From NCBI RefSeq assembly GCF_000198775.1, contig NC_014722.1:1535634-1561499 (forward strand): 25,866 bases of DNA, given 5' to 3'. Below, piece by piece: positions 1 to 8,089 of this stretch. This stretch comes from Mycetohabitans rhizoxinica HKI 454. GTDB lineage: Bacteria > Pseudomonadota > Gammaproteobacteria > Burkholderiales > Burkholderiaceae. Under the pieces are notes generated by a model. That model saw nothing but the letters and a program-made list of their open reading frames with translations. It ran no database searches and had not been told where the DNA came from. Within the stretch, counting starts at the first letter, position 1. Each line of letters begins with the position of its first letter. The position numbers and the translations under genes were made by a program.

Positions 1-140
1 ACTTCTTTCACATCATACGCCGATTGACCACCCCCGGCAGTGCGGAACCGGTCATCAGTCCATTGTCGGCGGTTTTCTGGCGGCACCTATCGGTGAAATC
101 CCGCCCAACCCAACAGCGGGTCCCTTTAACGAGTGCCGCA

Positions 141-794
141 TCACGGACGCTTATGCAGCACCTGGTCGATCAACCCATAGGCCTGCGCGTCCTCAGCTGA
201 CATGAAATTGTCGCGATCGGTATCCCGTTGGATCTGCTCAACCGGTTGCCCCGTATGCTGCGCGAGTAGGTTGTTCAGGCGCTCCTTCAGGAACAGGATT
301 TCGCGCGCCTGAATTTCGATATCGGACGCCTGGCCGCGCGCGCCGCCCAGCGGCTGGTGAATCATCACGCGCGCATTAGGTAGCGCAATGCGCTTGCCTT
401 TCGCGCCAGCGGCGAGCAGGAACGCGCCCATGCTGGCCGCCAGGCCCATACACAGCGTGGTCACATCCGGCTTGATAAACTGCATCGTATCGTAGATCGC
501 CATGCCGGCCGACACTGAGCCGCCGGGGCTGTTAATGTACAGGCTGATGTCCTTGTCTGGATTTTCGCTCTCAAGGAACAGCAATTGAGCGACGACCAAA
601 TTCGCGGCCTGGTCGTTCACCTCGCCCACCAGAAAGACCAGCCGCTCCTTGAGCAGGCGCGAGTAGATATCGTAGGCACGCTCACCCCGGCCGCTCGTCT
701 CGACGACCATCGGCACAAGGCCCAGGGCCTGGGCCTCAAAATCCCGGGGCGCGTGCGTGGCGAGTTGATTCAGCAAATCTGCGCGGAACGTCAT
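141..794 (-). CDS. clpP: ATP-dependent Clp protease proteolytic subunit ClpP
   Basis: Serine peptidase that forms the double-heptamer barrel of the cytoplasmic ClpXP/ClpAP protease. The 217-residue product has the complete catalytic triad: Ser121 in the AASMGA segment, His146 in MIHQPLGG and Asp195 in DRDNF. The oligomer-handle and substrate-channel segments such as [12 protein letters not shown] (87-98) are also present. An in-frame extension reaches 857, but the start at 794 is preferred. It has an AAGGA ribosome site about 8 bases upstream, and the protein then begins MTFRADLL as expected. The gene follows tig on the same strand, 139 bp downstream; clpX would be expected past the left edge. 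The family assignment is certain and the start is very likely. Confidence 0.97.
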   Translation of the reverse strand: MTFRADLLNQLATHAPRDFEAQALGLVPMVVETSGRGERAYDIYSRLLKERLVFLVGEVNDQAANLVVAQLLFLESENPDKDISLYINSPGGSVSAGMAIYDTMQFIKPDVTTLCMGLAASMGAFLLAAGAKGKRIALPNARVMIHQPLGGARGQASDIEIQAREILFLKERLNNLLAQHTGQPVEQIQRDTDRDNFMSAEDAQAYGLIDQVLHKRP

Positions 795-872
795 GCGTCT
801 GTCCTTCTGTATGGAGTTGTTCGATGCTTCGGTGATGCAACGATAACCGGAATGCAAAAACTGCGCACAAAT

Positions 873-899
873 GATAAACGGCGTTCGAAACCGTCTATC
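873..899 (-). promoter_or_regulatory. Hairpin in the tig-clpP intergenic region
   Basis: Read on the minus strand, a 9-bp stem (GATAGACGG with CCGTTTATC, one G-U pair) encloses a 9-base loop. It lies between the tig stop and the clpP start. No U-run follows, so it is not a standard intrinsic terminator. It could be a processing site or a weak attenuator that changes the tig:clpP ratio. Only the inverted repeat is seen directly; the role is inference. Confidence 0.3.
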
Positions 900-933
900 C
901 GACCGTTTCGCCCGCCGCCCTATTGCGCTGCCG

Positions 934-2289
934 TTACGCCTGAGCCGCCTGCGAGGCGTTCGCCAGTTCCTCGAAGCCGACTTCCTTATCGGTCACCTTC
1001 GCCTTGCCCAGCACGAAGTCGACGACGTTGCTCTCGACTACGTACGCTTCCATCTCGGCAAGGCGCTGCTGGTTCGAATAATACCAGCGCACGACTTCCT
1101 TTGGGTCCTCATAGCTCTTCGCGAATTCGTCCACCTCGGCCCGGATCTGCTCGGGTTTCGCCTCCAGCTTATGCTCCTTGACCAACTCGGCCAGGATCAA
1201 CCCAAGCTTCACGCGACGCTCGGCCTGCTCCTTGAACATCTCGGCCGGAATCGGGGCTTTCGCCGCATCGGGCACGCCGCGTTGCGCCAAATCCTGACGG
1301 GCCATTTCGACCAGACGCTGCTGGTCCTGCTCGATCAGCGCAGTCGGCGCATCCAACTCAGCGAGTTTTAACAGCGCATCCATGACCTGATTCTTCAGGA
1401 TGGCCTGCGTGCGGCGCTTCGCCTCACGTTCCAGATTATCTTTGATCTCCGCCCGCATCTTCGCCAAGTCGCCATCCGCGATACCGAGCGACTTCGCAAA
1501 TTCCGTGTCGATTTCGGGCTGATGCGGCCATTCGACCTTTTTGGCGGTGATCGTAAAACGCGCGGTCTTGCCAGCCACTTCCTTACCCTGATAATCATCG
1601 GGGAACTTCAAATCAAATTCTCGCGACTCGCCCGCCTTCAAGCCCAGCGCCGCCTGCTCGAACTCCGGCAGCATCCGGCCTTCGCCGAGCACGAACGCGA
1701 AGTCCTGCGCACTGCCGCCGGCAAACGCCTCGCCGTCGATCTTGCCCACAAAGTCGACTGTCACGCGATCGCCGCTCTGCGCGCTGACATCGTCGCCGCC
1801 TGTGCCATGCTCGCCCGCCTCGCCACGGGGGTGGAAATGCACCCGCTGCTTACGCAGGATTTCGAGGGTACGGTCGATCTCTGCGTCGCTGATCGTCGTC
1901 GTGGTCCGCTCGATTTCCGCGCTCGAGATGTCGCCGAGCTTCACTTCCGGATAGACCTCGAACGTCGCATCGAACGCATACGCATCGCCCTGCGCCGGCT
2001 CCTGCTTCGCCGCGAAGCTCGGTTGCCCCGCCACGCGTAGGTTCTCCGCGCGGCTGACGTCGAAGAACGCCTTGCCAATCTTGTCGCTGAGCACTTCCGC
2101 CTCAACCTGGCCGGCGTACTGCTGCGTGACCATCTTCAGCGGCACTTTGCCGGGACGGAAACCAGGCATGCGGACATTCTTTGCCAGCTTGCGGATACGC
2201 GCGTCGATTTCCTTTTGAACGACCTCCTTCGGCAGCGAAATCGTCACGCGCCGTTCGAGTTTGCCGAGGTTTTCTACAACGTTAGCCAT
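934..2289 (-). CDS. tig: Trigger factor, ribosome-associated chaperone/PPIase
   Basis: Trigger factor binds near the ribosomal exit tunnel (protein uL23), shields nascent chains and catalyses prolyl isomerisation. The 451-residue product carries the ribosome-docking signature GFRPGKVP at residues 43-50. An FKBP-like PPIase domain follows at about 170-262 ([17 protein letters not shown], then [13 protein letters not shown]). A helical chaperone body fills the C-terminus and ends in the usual Ala/Gln-rich tail. The length is slightly above the E. coli protein (432); a Gly/Asp/Glu-rich stretch just before the PPIase domain (about 157-170) accounts for part of this. The start gives the canonical [14 protein letters not shown]. 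Gene order tig-clpP is the usual one in proteobacteria. Confidence 0.97.
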   Translation of the reverse strand: MANVVENLGKLERRVTISLPKEVVQKEIDARIRKLAKNVRMPGFRPGKVPLKMVTQQYAGQVEAEVLSDKIGKAFFDVSRAENLRVAGQPSFAAKQEPAQGDAYAFDATFEVYPEVKLGDISSAEIERTTTTISDAEIDRTLEILRKQRVHFHPRGEAGEHGTGGDDVSAQSGDRVTVDFVGKIDGEAFAGGSAQDFAFVLGEGRMLPEFEQAALGLKAGESREFDLKFPDDYQGKEVAGKTARFTITAKKVEWPHQPEIDTEFAKSLGIADGDLAKMRAEIKDNLEREAKRRTQAILKNQVMDALLKLAELDAPTALIEQDQQRLVEMARQDLAQRGVPDAAKAPIPAEMFKEQAERRVKLGLILAELVKEHKLEAKPEQIRAEVDEFAKSYEDPKEVVRWYYSNQQRLAEMEAYVVESNVVDFVLGKAKVTDKEVGFEELANASQAAQA

Positions 2290-2744
2290 GAATTCAATCC
2301 GTCCTAAAGTGTTCGAGCGTCTGGTTCTCCGTGCGCCAGGCGACCGGCGGCCCGATACCGGGGAACGCGCGCGGTGGCACAGCCAGTCGGGTCTGGAAAG
2401 CCAGGTAGTTTAGCAAACTATTGACGCGTGACATCGGAAATCGCGGTTTTATCCCGTTTGGCGCACGATTTTACCCGCGCGCCGTCGCGCCTGCCCTACG
2501 GCTGGCAGCGCGCGTCGCGTTTGATAAGCTCTCGGTTCACCCCGTTGCTGACCGGCCAACCCCAAGACGCTAGGAGACTGGTTGTTTCAATGCCTGCTTC
2601 TTTATCTAATCGTACCGACGCCCGCCCACCGGCCGCCACGGCTATGCAGCCATCCCATGTCGGGGCCCGTACCCAGCACGGCGCGTCGGTGATTGTCGTG
2701 GCACCGGTTCACCTTTCTACGCTAGACGCTTTAACAGGAGCAAC
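2290..2744. other. Divergent intergenic region tig / marR
   Basis: This 455-bp spacer separates the divergent tig and marR-type genes and must hold both promoters. I see no strong sigma-70 pair. Two items stand out. One is a 15-bp palindrome (TAGTTT-AGC-AAACTA, 2406-2420) directly before TTGACG. The other is a short open frame (2590-2748, 52 codons) whose TGA overlaps the marR start codon. No protein-coding gene is supported here beyond that possible leader. Confidence 0.5.
2406..2420. promoter_or_regulatory. Palindrome upstream of marR-type gene, possible operator
   Basis: TAGTTT and AAACTA are exact inverted half-sites separated by AGC, and TTGACG follows immediately. Palindromes of this size are typical operators for MarR- and TetR-type dimers. 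The site is about 325 bp from the regulator start and about 117 bp upstream of the tig start on the other strand, so its target is unclear. The repeat is seen; its use as an operator is inferred. Confidence 0.25.
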
Positions 2745-3254
2745 ATGACTTCTGCCGATCAATCCGGCCTGGCCCAATTCCTCACCTACCGCATACACGT
2801 GCTCAACAAGTTGTCCGAGCGCGGCATCAGCGAACTTTACCAGCGTAAAATCGGCATATCGATCGCTGAGGCGCGCGTGATCGCAGCCGTCGGCGCATTC
2901 GGGCCGTTCTCGGTCATCGAGCTGGCCCGGCACGCCAATCTCGACAAGAGCCAGGCAAGCCGCGCCGCGGAAGCGTTGATGCGGCGTGCGCTACTGCAAC
3001 GCCAGGCAAGCCGCGACGATGGACGTATCGTCGTCGTGTCACTGACCCCGGCCGGGCGCGCGCTGTATCGCAAAATCATGCCGATCGCGCGGCGCTGGAA
3101 CGACAATATGTTCGCCGTGCTTGGCGAGCGTGAGCATGCCCAATTGAGCCGGCTACTCGACAAAGTGATTGCCGCAGCACGCAACGCGGAGGCATCGACG
3201 GCACAGAAAACGACCAAGCCGCGCGCCAAACGCACGAGTGCGTCGCCACGCTAG
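2745..3254 (+). CDS. MarR family winged-helix transcriptional regulator
   Basis: A 169-residue dimeric DNA-binding protein of the MarR family. The winged-helix region spans about residues 35-105. It contains ISIAEARVIAAVGAFGPFSVIELA, then recognition-helix-type LDKSQASRAAEALMRRALLQR, and the wing RDDGRIVVVSLTPAGRALY. The C-terminus (about 145-169) is Lys/Arg/Thr-rich and probably disordered. An AGGAG site lies 7 bases before the ATG. The stop codon shares the CTAG tetranucleotide with the stop of the convergent small gene. No ligand or target can be read from the sequence. MarR proteins often control neighbouring genes, but the divergent neighbour here is tig, a housekeeping gene. Confidence 0.92.
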   Translation: MTSADQSGLAQFLTYRIHVLNKLSERGISELYQRKIGISIAEARVIAAVGAFGPFSVIELARHANLDKSQASRAAEALMRRALLQRQASRDDGRIVVVSLTPAGRALYRKIMPIARRWNDNMFAVLGEREHAQLSRLLDKVIAAARNAEASTAQKTTKPRAKRTSASPR

Positions 3255-3502
3255 CCGCGCTCGCGGCCTGCGCCGCGTGCATCGGGCGCAAGCCGGGCGG
3301 CCGCCTTGACGCCGGCGTCGAGCGCATACTCGGCGGCGGCATTCTGGTTGTCGAATACTGCGTCGATCGCCTGCCGCATGACCCACCCCTCGCGCAGCTT
3401 CGCGTCAAGCCGGGAAATGAAGTAAGTGGACGTCCATTCGCCCGGCCGCGTCGAACTCTGCATTGTGCGAACGATAAAATTGCCGACGATCCTTTCGGCC
3501 AT
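3251..3502 (-). CDS. Small hypothetical protein (83 aa)
   Basis: I do not recognise a named family. The product is 83 residues, soluble, without signal peptide or membrane segment: MAERIVGNFIVRTM, then a central FISRLDAKLREGWVMRQAIDAVFDNQNAAAEYALDAGV, then a basic Ala/Arg tail. A frame start at 3517 is possible. The ATG at 3502 is preferred because AGGA stands 7 bases upstream. It converges with the MarR-type gene, and the two stop codons share CTAG (3251-3254). It looks like a real, probably conserved, lineage protein because the frame ends precisely at the neighbour's stop and has an RBS. Confidence 0.6.
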   Translation of the reverse strand: MAERIVGNFIVRTMQSSTRPGEWTSTYFISRLDAKLREGWVMRQAIDAVFDNQNAAAEYALDAGVKAAARLAPDARGAGRERG

Positions 3503-3650
3503 CTGATTATCCTGCAAAGGGGTAGCGGGTTGCCAATGATCGCGGCACGATCGGCACGGCTGGCACGCAAGCGCAGCGCGGCCCGCTGCTCGCGCACGGC
3601 CCTCGCTGGCGCCCTAATGGCGGCCGCGAGATACGTCGACGGTGGATCTG

Positions 3651-3737
3651 TGGTGCGAGGAAGGGGACTCGAACCCCTACACCCTTGCGGGCGTCAGGAC
3701 CTAAACCTGGTGCGTCTACCAATTTCGCCATCCTCGC
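3651..3737 (-). tRNA. tRNA-Leu (anticodon UAG)
   Basis: A class II tRNA read on the minus strand. The acceptor starts GCGAGGA and pairs with TCCTCGC. The D-arm is GCGAAATTGGTAGACGC. The anticodon loop is TTTAGGT with anticodon TAG, on a stem with one C-A mismatch at its base. A long variable arm follows (CGCCCGCAAGGGTG), then the T-arm GGGGTTCGAGTCCCC. The CCA end is encoded (3651-3653). It is 87 nt including CCA and decodes CUA and other CUN leucine codons. Confidence 0.97.
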
Positions 3738-3935
3738 ATCCAGGGGCGCATTGCACGCCGCCCGGTTGTCGTGTTCTGCCGCGCCAAAAGGTCGGTCAGC
3801 CCGACTTAGACGCTGCAAGCGCAAGATTCTAACCGATTTGCCGCGCGTTGTCTGCACCGCGTGTACGGCCAATGCTAAACTTTGATGCTTTGCGCACGGT
3901 ACACGCCGCGCGCGCTTTTGCATGTTTCGCTTCGC

Positions 3936-4757
3936 GTGAATATCGACGATTATTGCCAGCAAAAGGCGGCCCCGGCCGGATCCAGCACGTACTATGCGCT
4001 GCGGCAGGCGCCGTTGACCGCGCAGCCGTTGTTGACCGCGCTGTACGCATTGCATCGGGAATTGGCCGAAAGCGTCAGCGAAGTCAGTGATCCAGCCGTC
4101 GGGCGCGCCAAGCTCGCCTGGTGGCAACGCGAGTTCGGCGCCCTCGCACAGGACGCGCCAACCCATCCGGTGACGCAAGCCATCGCTCGCTATTACGCCA
4201 GCACGGCGCCGATCGAAGCGTTCATGACGTGGCTATCCGGTTACCAGATGGACCTGGATCAGGCACGCTATCTCGATTTCGCAGGGCTGCGCCGTTACGT
4301 GGAGCAGGTGGGCGCCGCATTGGCGAGTACCGTAGCCGGAGTGACCGCGCGCGAGCCGACCAGCCTGGCGTCATGGGCCCCGGCGCTCGGGCGGGCGTTG
4401 CTACTTGCCGATATCGTCGAGCGCACCGGCGAGGACGCACGGCGCGGCCGCATCTACATCCCGATCGACGAAATGCAGCGATTCGGCGTGACAGCCGCCG
4501 ACATCCTGCATCGTCGCTACGGCGAAGGCTTCACGCAGTTAATGTCGTTTCAGGTCGAGCGTGCGCGTCGCGCGCTCACCGATGCGCTCGGCGCGATACC
4601 GGCCGTCGAGCGCCGGACGCAGCGTGTGCTCCGCGCACAAGCCGCCATGTCGTTGGCACTGCTGCGCGAACTCGAGGCGGAAGACTATCGCGTGCTGCAT
4701 CAGCGCATCGCACTAACGCCGCTGCGCAAGTTGTGGATTGCCTGGCGCACGCACTGA
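3936..4757 (+). CDS. Squalene/phytoene synthase-like protein lacking aspartate motifs
   Basis: The fold belongs to the squalene/phytoene synthase family: MNIDDYCQQKAAPAGSSTYY, TALYALHREL, SDPAVGRAKLAWWQREF, MDLDQARYLDF, and GEDARRGRIYIPIDEMQRFGV. The family's first metal-binding motif, normally DDxxD after ALYAFCREV, reads R41ELAESVSE49. The second, normally RDVGED, reads E162RTGED167, so its first Asp is lost. Catalysis with Mg-bound farnesyl diphosphate is therefore doubtful. The start is taken as GTG at 3936, which gives the family-typical N-terminus; a frame extension reaches 3882. No strong RBS is visible. No hopanoid partner genes are adjacent in this window. Its true role is unknown; it may be a non-catalytic paralogue. 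Confidence 0.8.
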   Translation: MNIDDYCQQKAAPAGSSTYYALRQAPLTAQPLLTALYALHRELAESVSEVSDPAVGRAKLAWWQREFGALAQDAPTHPVTQAIARYYASTAPIEAFMTWLSGYQMDLDQARYLDFAGLRRYVEQVGAALASTVAGVTAREPTSLASWAPALGRALLLADIVERTGEDARRGRIYIPIDEMQRFGVTAADILHRRYGEGFTQLMSFQVERARRALTDALGAIPAVERRTQRVLRAQAAMSLALLRELEAEDYRVLHQRIALTPLRKLWIAWRTH

Positions 4758-4815
4758 CGCACTGGCGCCCGCAACGGCACCCATCCCTGGGCGCCCGTCG
4801 TCTCTGGGCGCTTGC

Positions 4816-5231
4816 TCAGCGTAACACCCCCGGCAACGTATCGAACCGTGCACCAAGCACGGAGGCCGCCTCGATACCCCACCCTTGCTGCAACACCGTC
4901 GCATAGAGCGAGCGGAAATCGATACCGAAGGGCAGATGGCCGTCACCATCGAGCTGGTTCAGTTGCGGCGCGACACCATGGAATCCGCCTTGCGCGCGAT
5001 CCCGATCGTCGGCCTCAGCTGCCGATAACGCGGATCCTCATACGGAATAACCGTGTTCAACGCATCATTGCCACCATTGAGCTCGATCAGGATCAACGTC
5101 ATCCGATAGACCGGCACCTCGGGGCCCGCCATGCGTGCGGCAACCGTCGCATGGCGGGCCCACGCCGTAAGCAACGGCGAGCCGAGTGCGCCCAGCGCGG
5201 CGCCACTGATAAGAAATTGTCTCCGGTGCAC
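4816..5231 (-). pseudogene. DUF1501 family exported protein, collapsed by internal deletion
   Basis: The N-terminal piece starts at GTG 5231 with a Tat-type signal (MHRRQFLISGAALGALG). It continues with the DUF1501 segments LILIELNGGNDALNTV and YEDPRYRQLRPTIGIAR, then leaves frame near 4988 and stops at 4959. The C-terminal end of the same family resumes in another frame at about 4989: GGFHGVAPQLNQLDGDG, then FRSLYATVLQQGWGIEA and ARFDTLPGVLR, with a TGA at 4816-4818. The usual family length is about 380-400 residues, so roughly 250 middle residues are missing. The two ends are well preserved, which points to a fairly recent deletion. The DUF1800 partner often found next to DUF1501 is not seen. 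Confidence 0.85.
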
Positions 5232-5315
5232 GATCTAGCAAGGTTGGCTGGCGTTCAAAACCCTTGATGGAGATCCGTCAGCGCCGCGGCGTCAATGATC
5301 GCGCGGCAGCCAAGC

Positions 5316-5630
5316 TTATCGCTTGTACAGTTCGCGCACGGCATCTTCGATATGCTGGCGCAGCAGTTGCCGCTCCTCCGGTGTCATGCGCCCATCGCGT
5401 CTGCGCTGCTGGTCGAACTCGGCAGGCACGGCGGAGCGATTCGCCGCCTCGCTGGCGGGCGGCTGGGCCGGCTTGGGCGGCGTGTACCGGTGTCGCCCCT
5501 TGGGGGATGAAGGCCGCTCGCGGTTATCTTGCGCAAACGCCGGGCTCGTGTAGACGATCGTGCCGGTGACGGCGCCGCCCAGGGCAAGCCCGAGCGCACC
5601 TGCCCTCACGTATCGCACCCACCTCGTCAT
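5316..5630 (-). CDS. Small exported protein of unknown function
   Basis: A 104-residue protein with an N-terminal signal peptide. Basic MTRWVRYVR is followed by a hydrophobic Ala/Gly/Leu core and a likely cleavage after AFA (residues 31-33). The mature part is Pro/Arg/Ser-rich (SSPKGRHRYTPPKPAQPP). It ends in a helical basic/acidic motif, GRMTPEERQLLRQHIEDAVRELYKR, which resembles the C-termini of small periplasmic Burkholderia proteins. A GAAGGGAA ribosome site precedes the ATG at 5630; the longer frame to 5780 has no signal peptide at its start and is rejected. It is divergent from risA and shares its upstream region, so it could be a RisA target, though that is inference. Confidence 0.75.
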   Translation of the reverse strand: MTRWVRYVRAGALGLALGGAVTGTIVYTSPAFAQDNRERPSSPKGRHRYTPPKPAQPPASEAANRSAVPAEFDQQRRRDGRMTPEERQLLRQHIEDAVRELYKR

Positions 5631-5747
5631 GTCGTTCCCTTCGTTGCTTGCGACAATATTTTGCTCTTCGTTGCGACCATAAGACCCTTGCTTATAACGA
5701 AGTCTACGCGTGGCCGGTTTACCACATACGCCGGCATGGGTAAATTC

Positions 5748-5771
5748 TGTAACCTTATGTAACCCTATAAT
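5748..5771 (+). promoter_or_regulatory. risA promoter with tandem TGTAACC repeats
   Basis: Two identical heptamers, TGTAACC at 5748-5754 and 5758-5764, are spaced exactly one helical turn (10 bp) apart. They are followed by a perfect TATAAT at 5766-5771. No TTGACA-like -35 is present at the right distance. Instead the repeats occupy the -35 zone. This matches promoters activated by OmpR/PhoB-type regulators. Autoregulation by RisA is the simplest reading. The repeats and the -10 are seen; the binding protein is inferred. Confidence 0.6.
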
Positions 5772-5814
5772 GAAGCCCAACTCATGTCCGGCCCTAACGC
5801 GCTAAGATTCCGCC

Positions 5815-6540
5815 ATGGAAACCAAAAGCCCATCTAAAATCCTCGTGGTCGATGACGATCCCCGTTTGCGCGACCTGTTGCGTCGCTATCTAGGCGAACA
5901 GGGTTTCAATGTATACGTGGCGGAAAACGCACCTTCAATGAACAAGCTGTGGGTGCGCGAGCGCTTCGACCTGCTCGTGCTCGACCTAATGCTGCCTGGC
6001 GAGGACGGCCTATCGATCTGCCGCCGCTTGCGCGGCAGCAACGACCGCACGCCGATCATCATGCTCACGGCAAAGGGAGAGGATGTGGATCGCATCGTTG
6101 GCCTCGAGATGGGTGCAGACGATTATCTCCCGAAACCGTTCAACCCTCGCGAGCTTGTTGCGCGCATTCATGCAGTATTGCGTCGCCAAGCGCCATCGGA
6201 GTTGCCCGGCGCGCCATCGGAGACGGCGGAAGTGTTCGAGTTCGGCGAGTTCGCGTTGAACCTGGCCACCCGCACGTTGACCAAGAACGGCCAGGAGATC
6301 CCGCTGACCACCGGCGAGTTTTCGGTGCTGAAGGTGTTTGCGCGCCAGCCTCGCCAGCCGCTGTCGCGAGAAAAGCTGATGGAGCTAGCGCGCGGGCGTG
6401 AATACGAGGTGTTCGACCGCAGCCTCGATGTGCAGATCTCGCGGCTGCGTAAGCTGATCGAGCCCGATCCGGGCAGCCCGCGCTTCATCCAGACCGTGTG
6501 GGGCCTAGGCTACGTGTTTATTCCCGATGGCGCCGCCTAA
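5815..6540 (+). CDS. risA: OmpR-family response regulator RisA
   Basis: A 241-residue response regulator. The receiver domain (about 8-125) has the acidic pocket D13-D15, phosphoacceptor Asp57 in LLVLDLMLPGEDG, Thr85 and Lys107 in DYLPKPF. The C-terminal winged-helix Trans_reg_C domain (about 140-238) shows LTTGEFSVLKVFARQP, then the recognition helix region EVFDRSLDVQISRLRKLIE and the wing FIQTVWGLGYVFIP. It is followed after 60 bp by its sensor kinase. The sequence closely matches the OmpR-like RisA regulators of Burkholderia and Bordetella as I recall them. The symbol is from that resemblance; ompR is an alternative name. The gene has a tandem-repeat promoter just upstream. Confidence 0.92.
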   Translation: METKSPSKILVVDDDPRLRDLLRRYLGEQGFNVYVAENAPSMNKLWVRERFDLLVLDLMLPGEDGLSICRRLRGSNDRTPIIMLTAKGEDVDRIVGLEMGADDYLPKPFNPRELVARIHAVLRRQAPSELPGAPSETAEVFEFGEFALNLATRTLTKNGQEIPLTTGEFSVLKVFARQPRQPLSREKLMELARGREYEVFDRSLDVQISRLRKLIEPDPGSPRFIQTVWGLGYVFIPDGAA

Positions 6541-6600
6541 GCACGCACCGCGCGATACACGCGCCGGCTTGATAGATTGCTTCACTAACGCTCTCCTACG

Positions 6601-7965
6601 ATGCGCATCGACCGCCGGTTACTGACGCTCGCGTTCGGCGGCTTATTCTGGCGCACCTTCTTGCTGATTGCCCTGTTGATCGCAGTGAGCCTGGCCGCAT
6701 GGTTCCAGAGCTTCCGGGTGATCGAGCGCGAACCGCGTGCCGAGCGCGTCGCGATGCAACTGGTGGCGATCGTTAAGCTCACGCGCACTGCGCTGCTGTA
6801 CTCCGACCCGGATCTGCGTCGTGCGCTGCTGCAGGACCTGGAAAGCAACGAGGGCGTGCGGGTTTACCCGCGTGAGGCCACCGACAAGTACACGCTGCAG
6901 CCGGACGAATCATTGACGCGGCTGATCGAGAAGAATATTCGCGCACGGCTCGGCGAGGACACCATCATCGCCCAGTCGGTCAATGACATACCGGGCGTGT
7001 GGATCAGCTTCAAAATCGATGACGACGACTACTGGGTCGCGCTGGATCGGGAACAGCTCGACAACGTCACCGGTCTACAATGGTTCGGCTGGGGCACGTT
7101 TGCGCTGGCACTATCGCTGTTCGGGGCGGCATTCATCACAAGCCTAGTAAATCGGCCGTTCTCGCGCCTGGCGATGGCGGCGAGCCGGGTCGGCCAGGGG
7201 CAGACGCCGGAGCCGCTGCCCGAGCGTGGGCTCGGTGTCGCAGCAGAGACAAACCGCAGCTTTAACCAGATGGTTCGCGATTTGCAGCAACTCGAGGCAG
7301 ACCGCGCGCTGATGCTTGCCGGCATCTCGCACGATTTGCGCACGCCGCTGGCCCGCCTGCGGCTCGAAACCGAAATGAGCCCGTCAGACGATACGACGAA
7401 AGTCGCGATGATTGATGATATCGAGCAGATGGACAGAATCATCGGTCGTTTCCTCGACTATGCGCGTCCGGTGCAGCGTGCACCAGAGCGCGTCGATCTA
7501 TCCGTGATCGCCAGCGAAGCGGTCGCGCGCATGGCGTCGGAAGACGGCGTACGCATCACCACGCGGCTATCGCAAGGCGCGATGGTCGATGCGGACGCGA
7601 CGGATCTGCGCCGCGTAGTCGGCAACTTGATCGAAAACGCACGCAAGTACGGGCGCAGTGCGAATGATGACATCCCGCACATCACGATAGAGACGCAGCT
7701 TGTGCATGCCCGCGTCGAGTTGTCGGTGTTGGACGAGGGCCCGGGCATCCCAGATGACCAACTCAGTCTGGTGACCCGTCCGTTCTACCGCGTCGACACG
7801 GCCCGCAGCCAGGCAGATGGCACCGGGCTGGGCATGGCAATCGTGCAGCGACTCGTCAGCCGCTACCGTGGTTCACTGCGGCTGCGCAACCGCGTGCCCG
7901 GTCCGGGGCTAGAGGTCACGATCGATTTTCCGCTCAGCCGCAATGGCCGTCCGGAACCGGTCTGA
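6601..7965 (+). CDS. risS: Sensor histidine kinase RisS (EnvZ-like)
   Basis: A 454-residue inner-membrane kinase that should phosphorylate RisA. It has two membrane segments, about 18-37 (FLLIALLIAVSLAAWF) and 161-183 (WFGWGTFALALSLFGAAFI). They enclose a periplasmic domain of about 120 residues. A HAMP linker (about 184-235) follows, then the HisKA box with His244 in GISHDLRTPLARLRLE. The ATPase domain has the N box NLIENARKYG (Asn346), G1 DEGPGIP (378-384) and G2 GTGLGMAI (407-414). All catalytic motifs are intact. The ATG at 6601 has only a weak upstream ribosome site, so translation may depend on readthrough from risA. The signal sensed cannot be read from the sequence. Confidence 0.92.
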   Translation: MRIDRRLLTLAFGGLFWRTFLLIALLIAVSLAAWFQSFRVIEREPRAERVAMQLVAIVKLTRTALLYSDPDLRRALLQDLESNEGVRVYPREATDKYTLQPDESLTRLIEKNIRARLGEDTIIAQSVNDIPGVWISFKIDDDDYWVALDREQLDNVTGLQWFGWGTFALALSLFGAAFITSLVNRPFSRLAMAASRVGQGQTPEPLPERGLGVAAETNRSFNQMVRDLQQLEADRALMLAGISHDLRTPLARLRLETEMSPSDDTTKVAMIDDIEQMDRIIGRFLDYARPVQRAPERVDLSVIASEAVARMASEDGVRITTRLSQGAMVDADATDLRRVVGNLIENARKYGRSANDDIPHITIETQLVHARVELSVLDEGPGIPDDQLSLVTRPFYRVDTARSQADGTGLGMAIVQRLVSRYRGSLRLRNRVPGPGLEVTIDFPLSRNGRPEPV

Positions 7966-7991
7966 TACGCGCCTCGGCGCATGAGGGCCGC

Positions 7992-8010
7992 CCTCGGCGC
8001 AGCGCCGAGG
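7992..8010. terminator. GC-rich hairpin between convergent risS and ispF
   Basis: CCTCGGCGC and GCGCCGAGG are perfect inverted 9-mers around a single A. They lie between the converging risS and ispF genes, 26 bp after the risS stop. A direct copy of CCTCGGCGC also sits at 7972-7980. No T-run follows on either strand, so termination could be weak or Rho-assisted. The location favours a bidirectional terminator. Confidence 0.45.
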
Positions 8011-8089
8011 CATAGCCCCATTGCACCTGCGGGCGAATGCCGGCGCGCGGCAGCGCCCGACGCCGCGCTGCTGCCGCAGCCGCGGCGCC

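Noticed and set aside
585..1371. Plus-strand open frames opposite clpP and tig
   Set aside because: Antisense shadows of GC-rich coding genes with Arg/Pro/Ala-rich composition and no recognisable domain.
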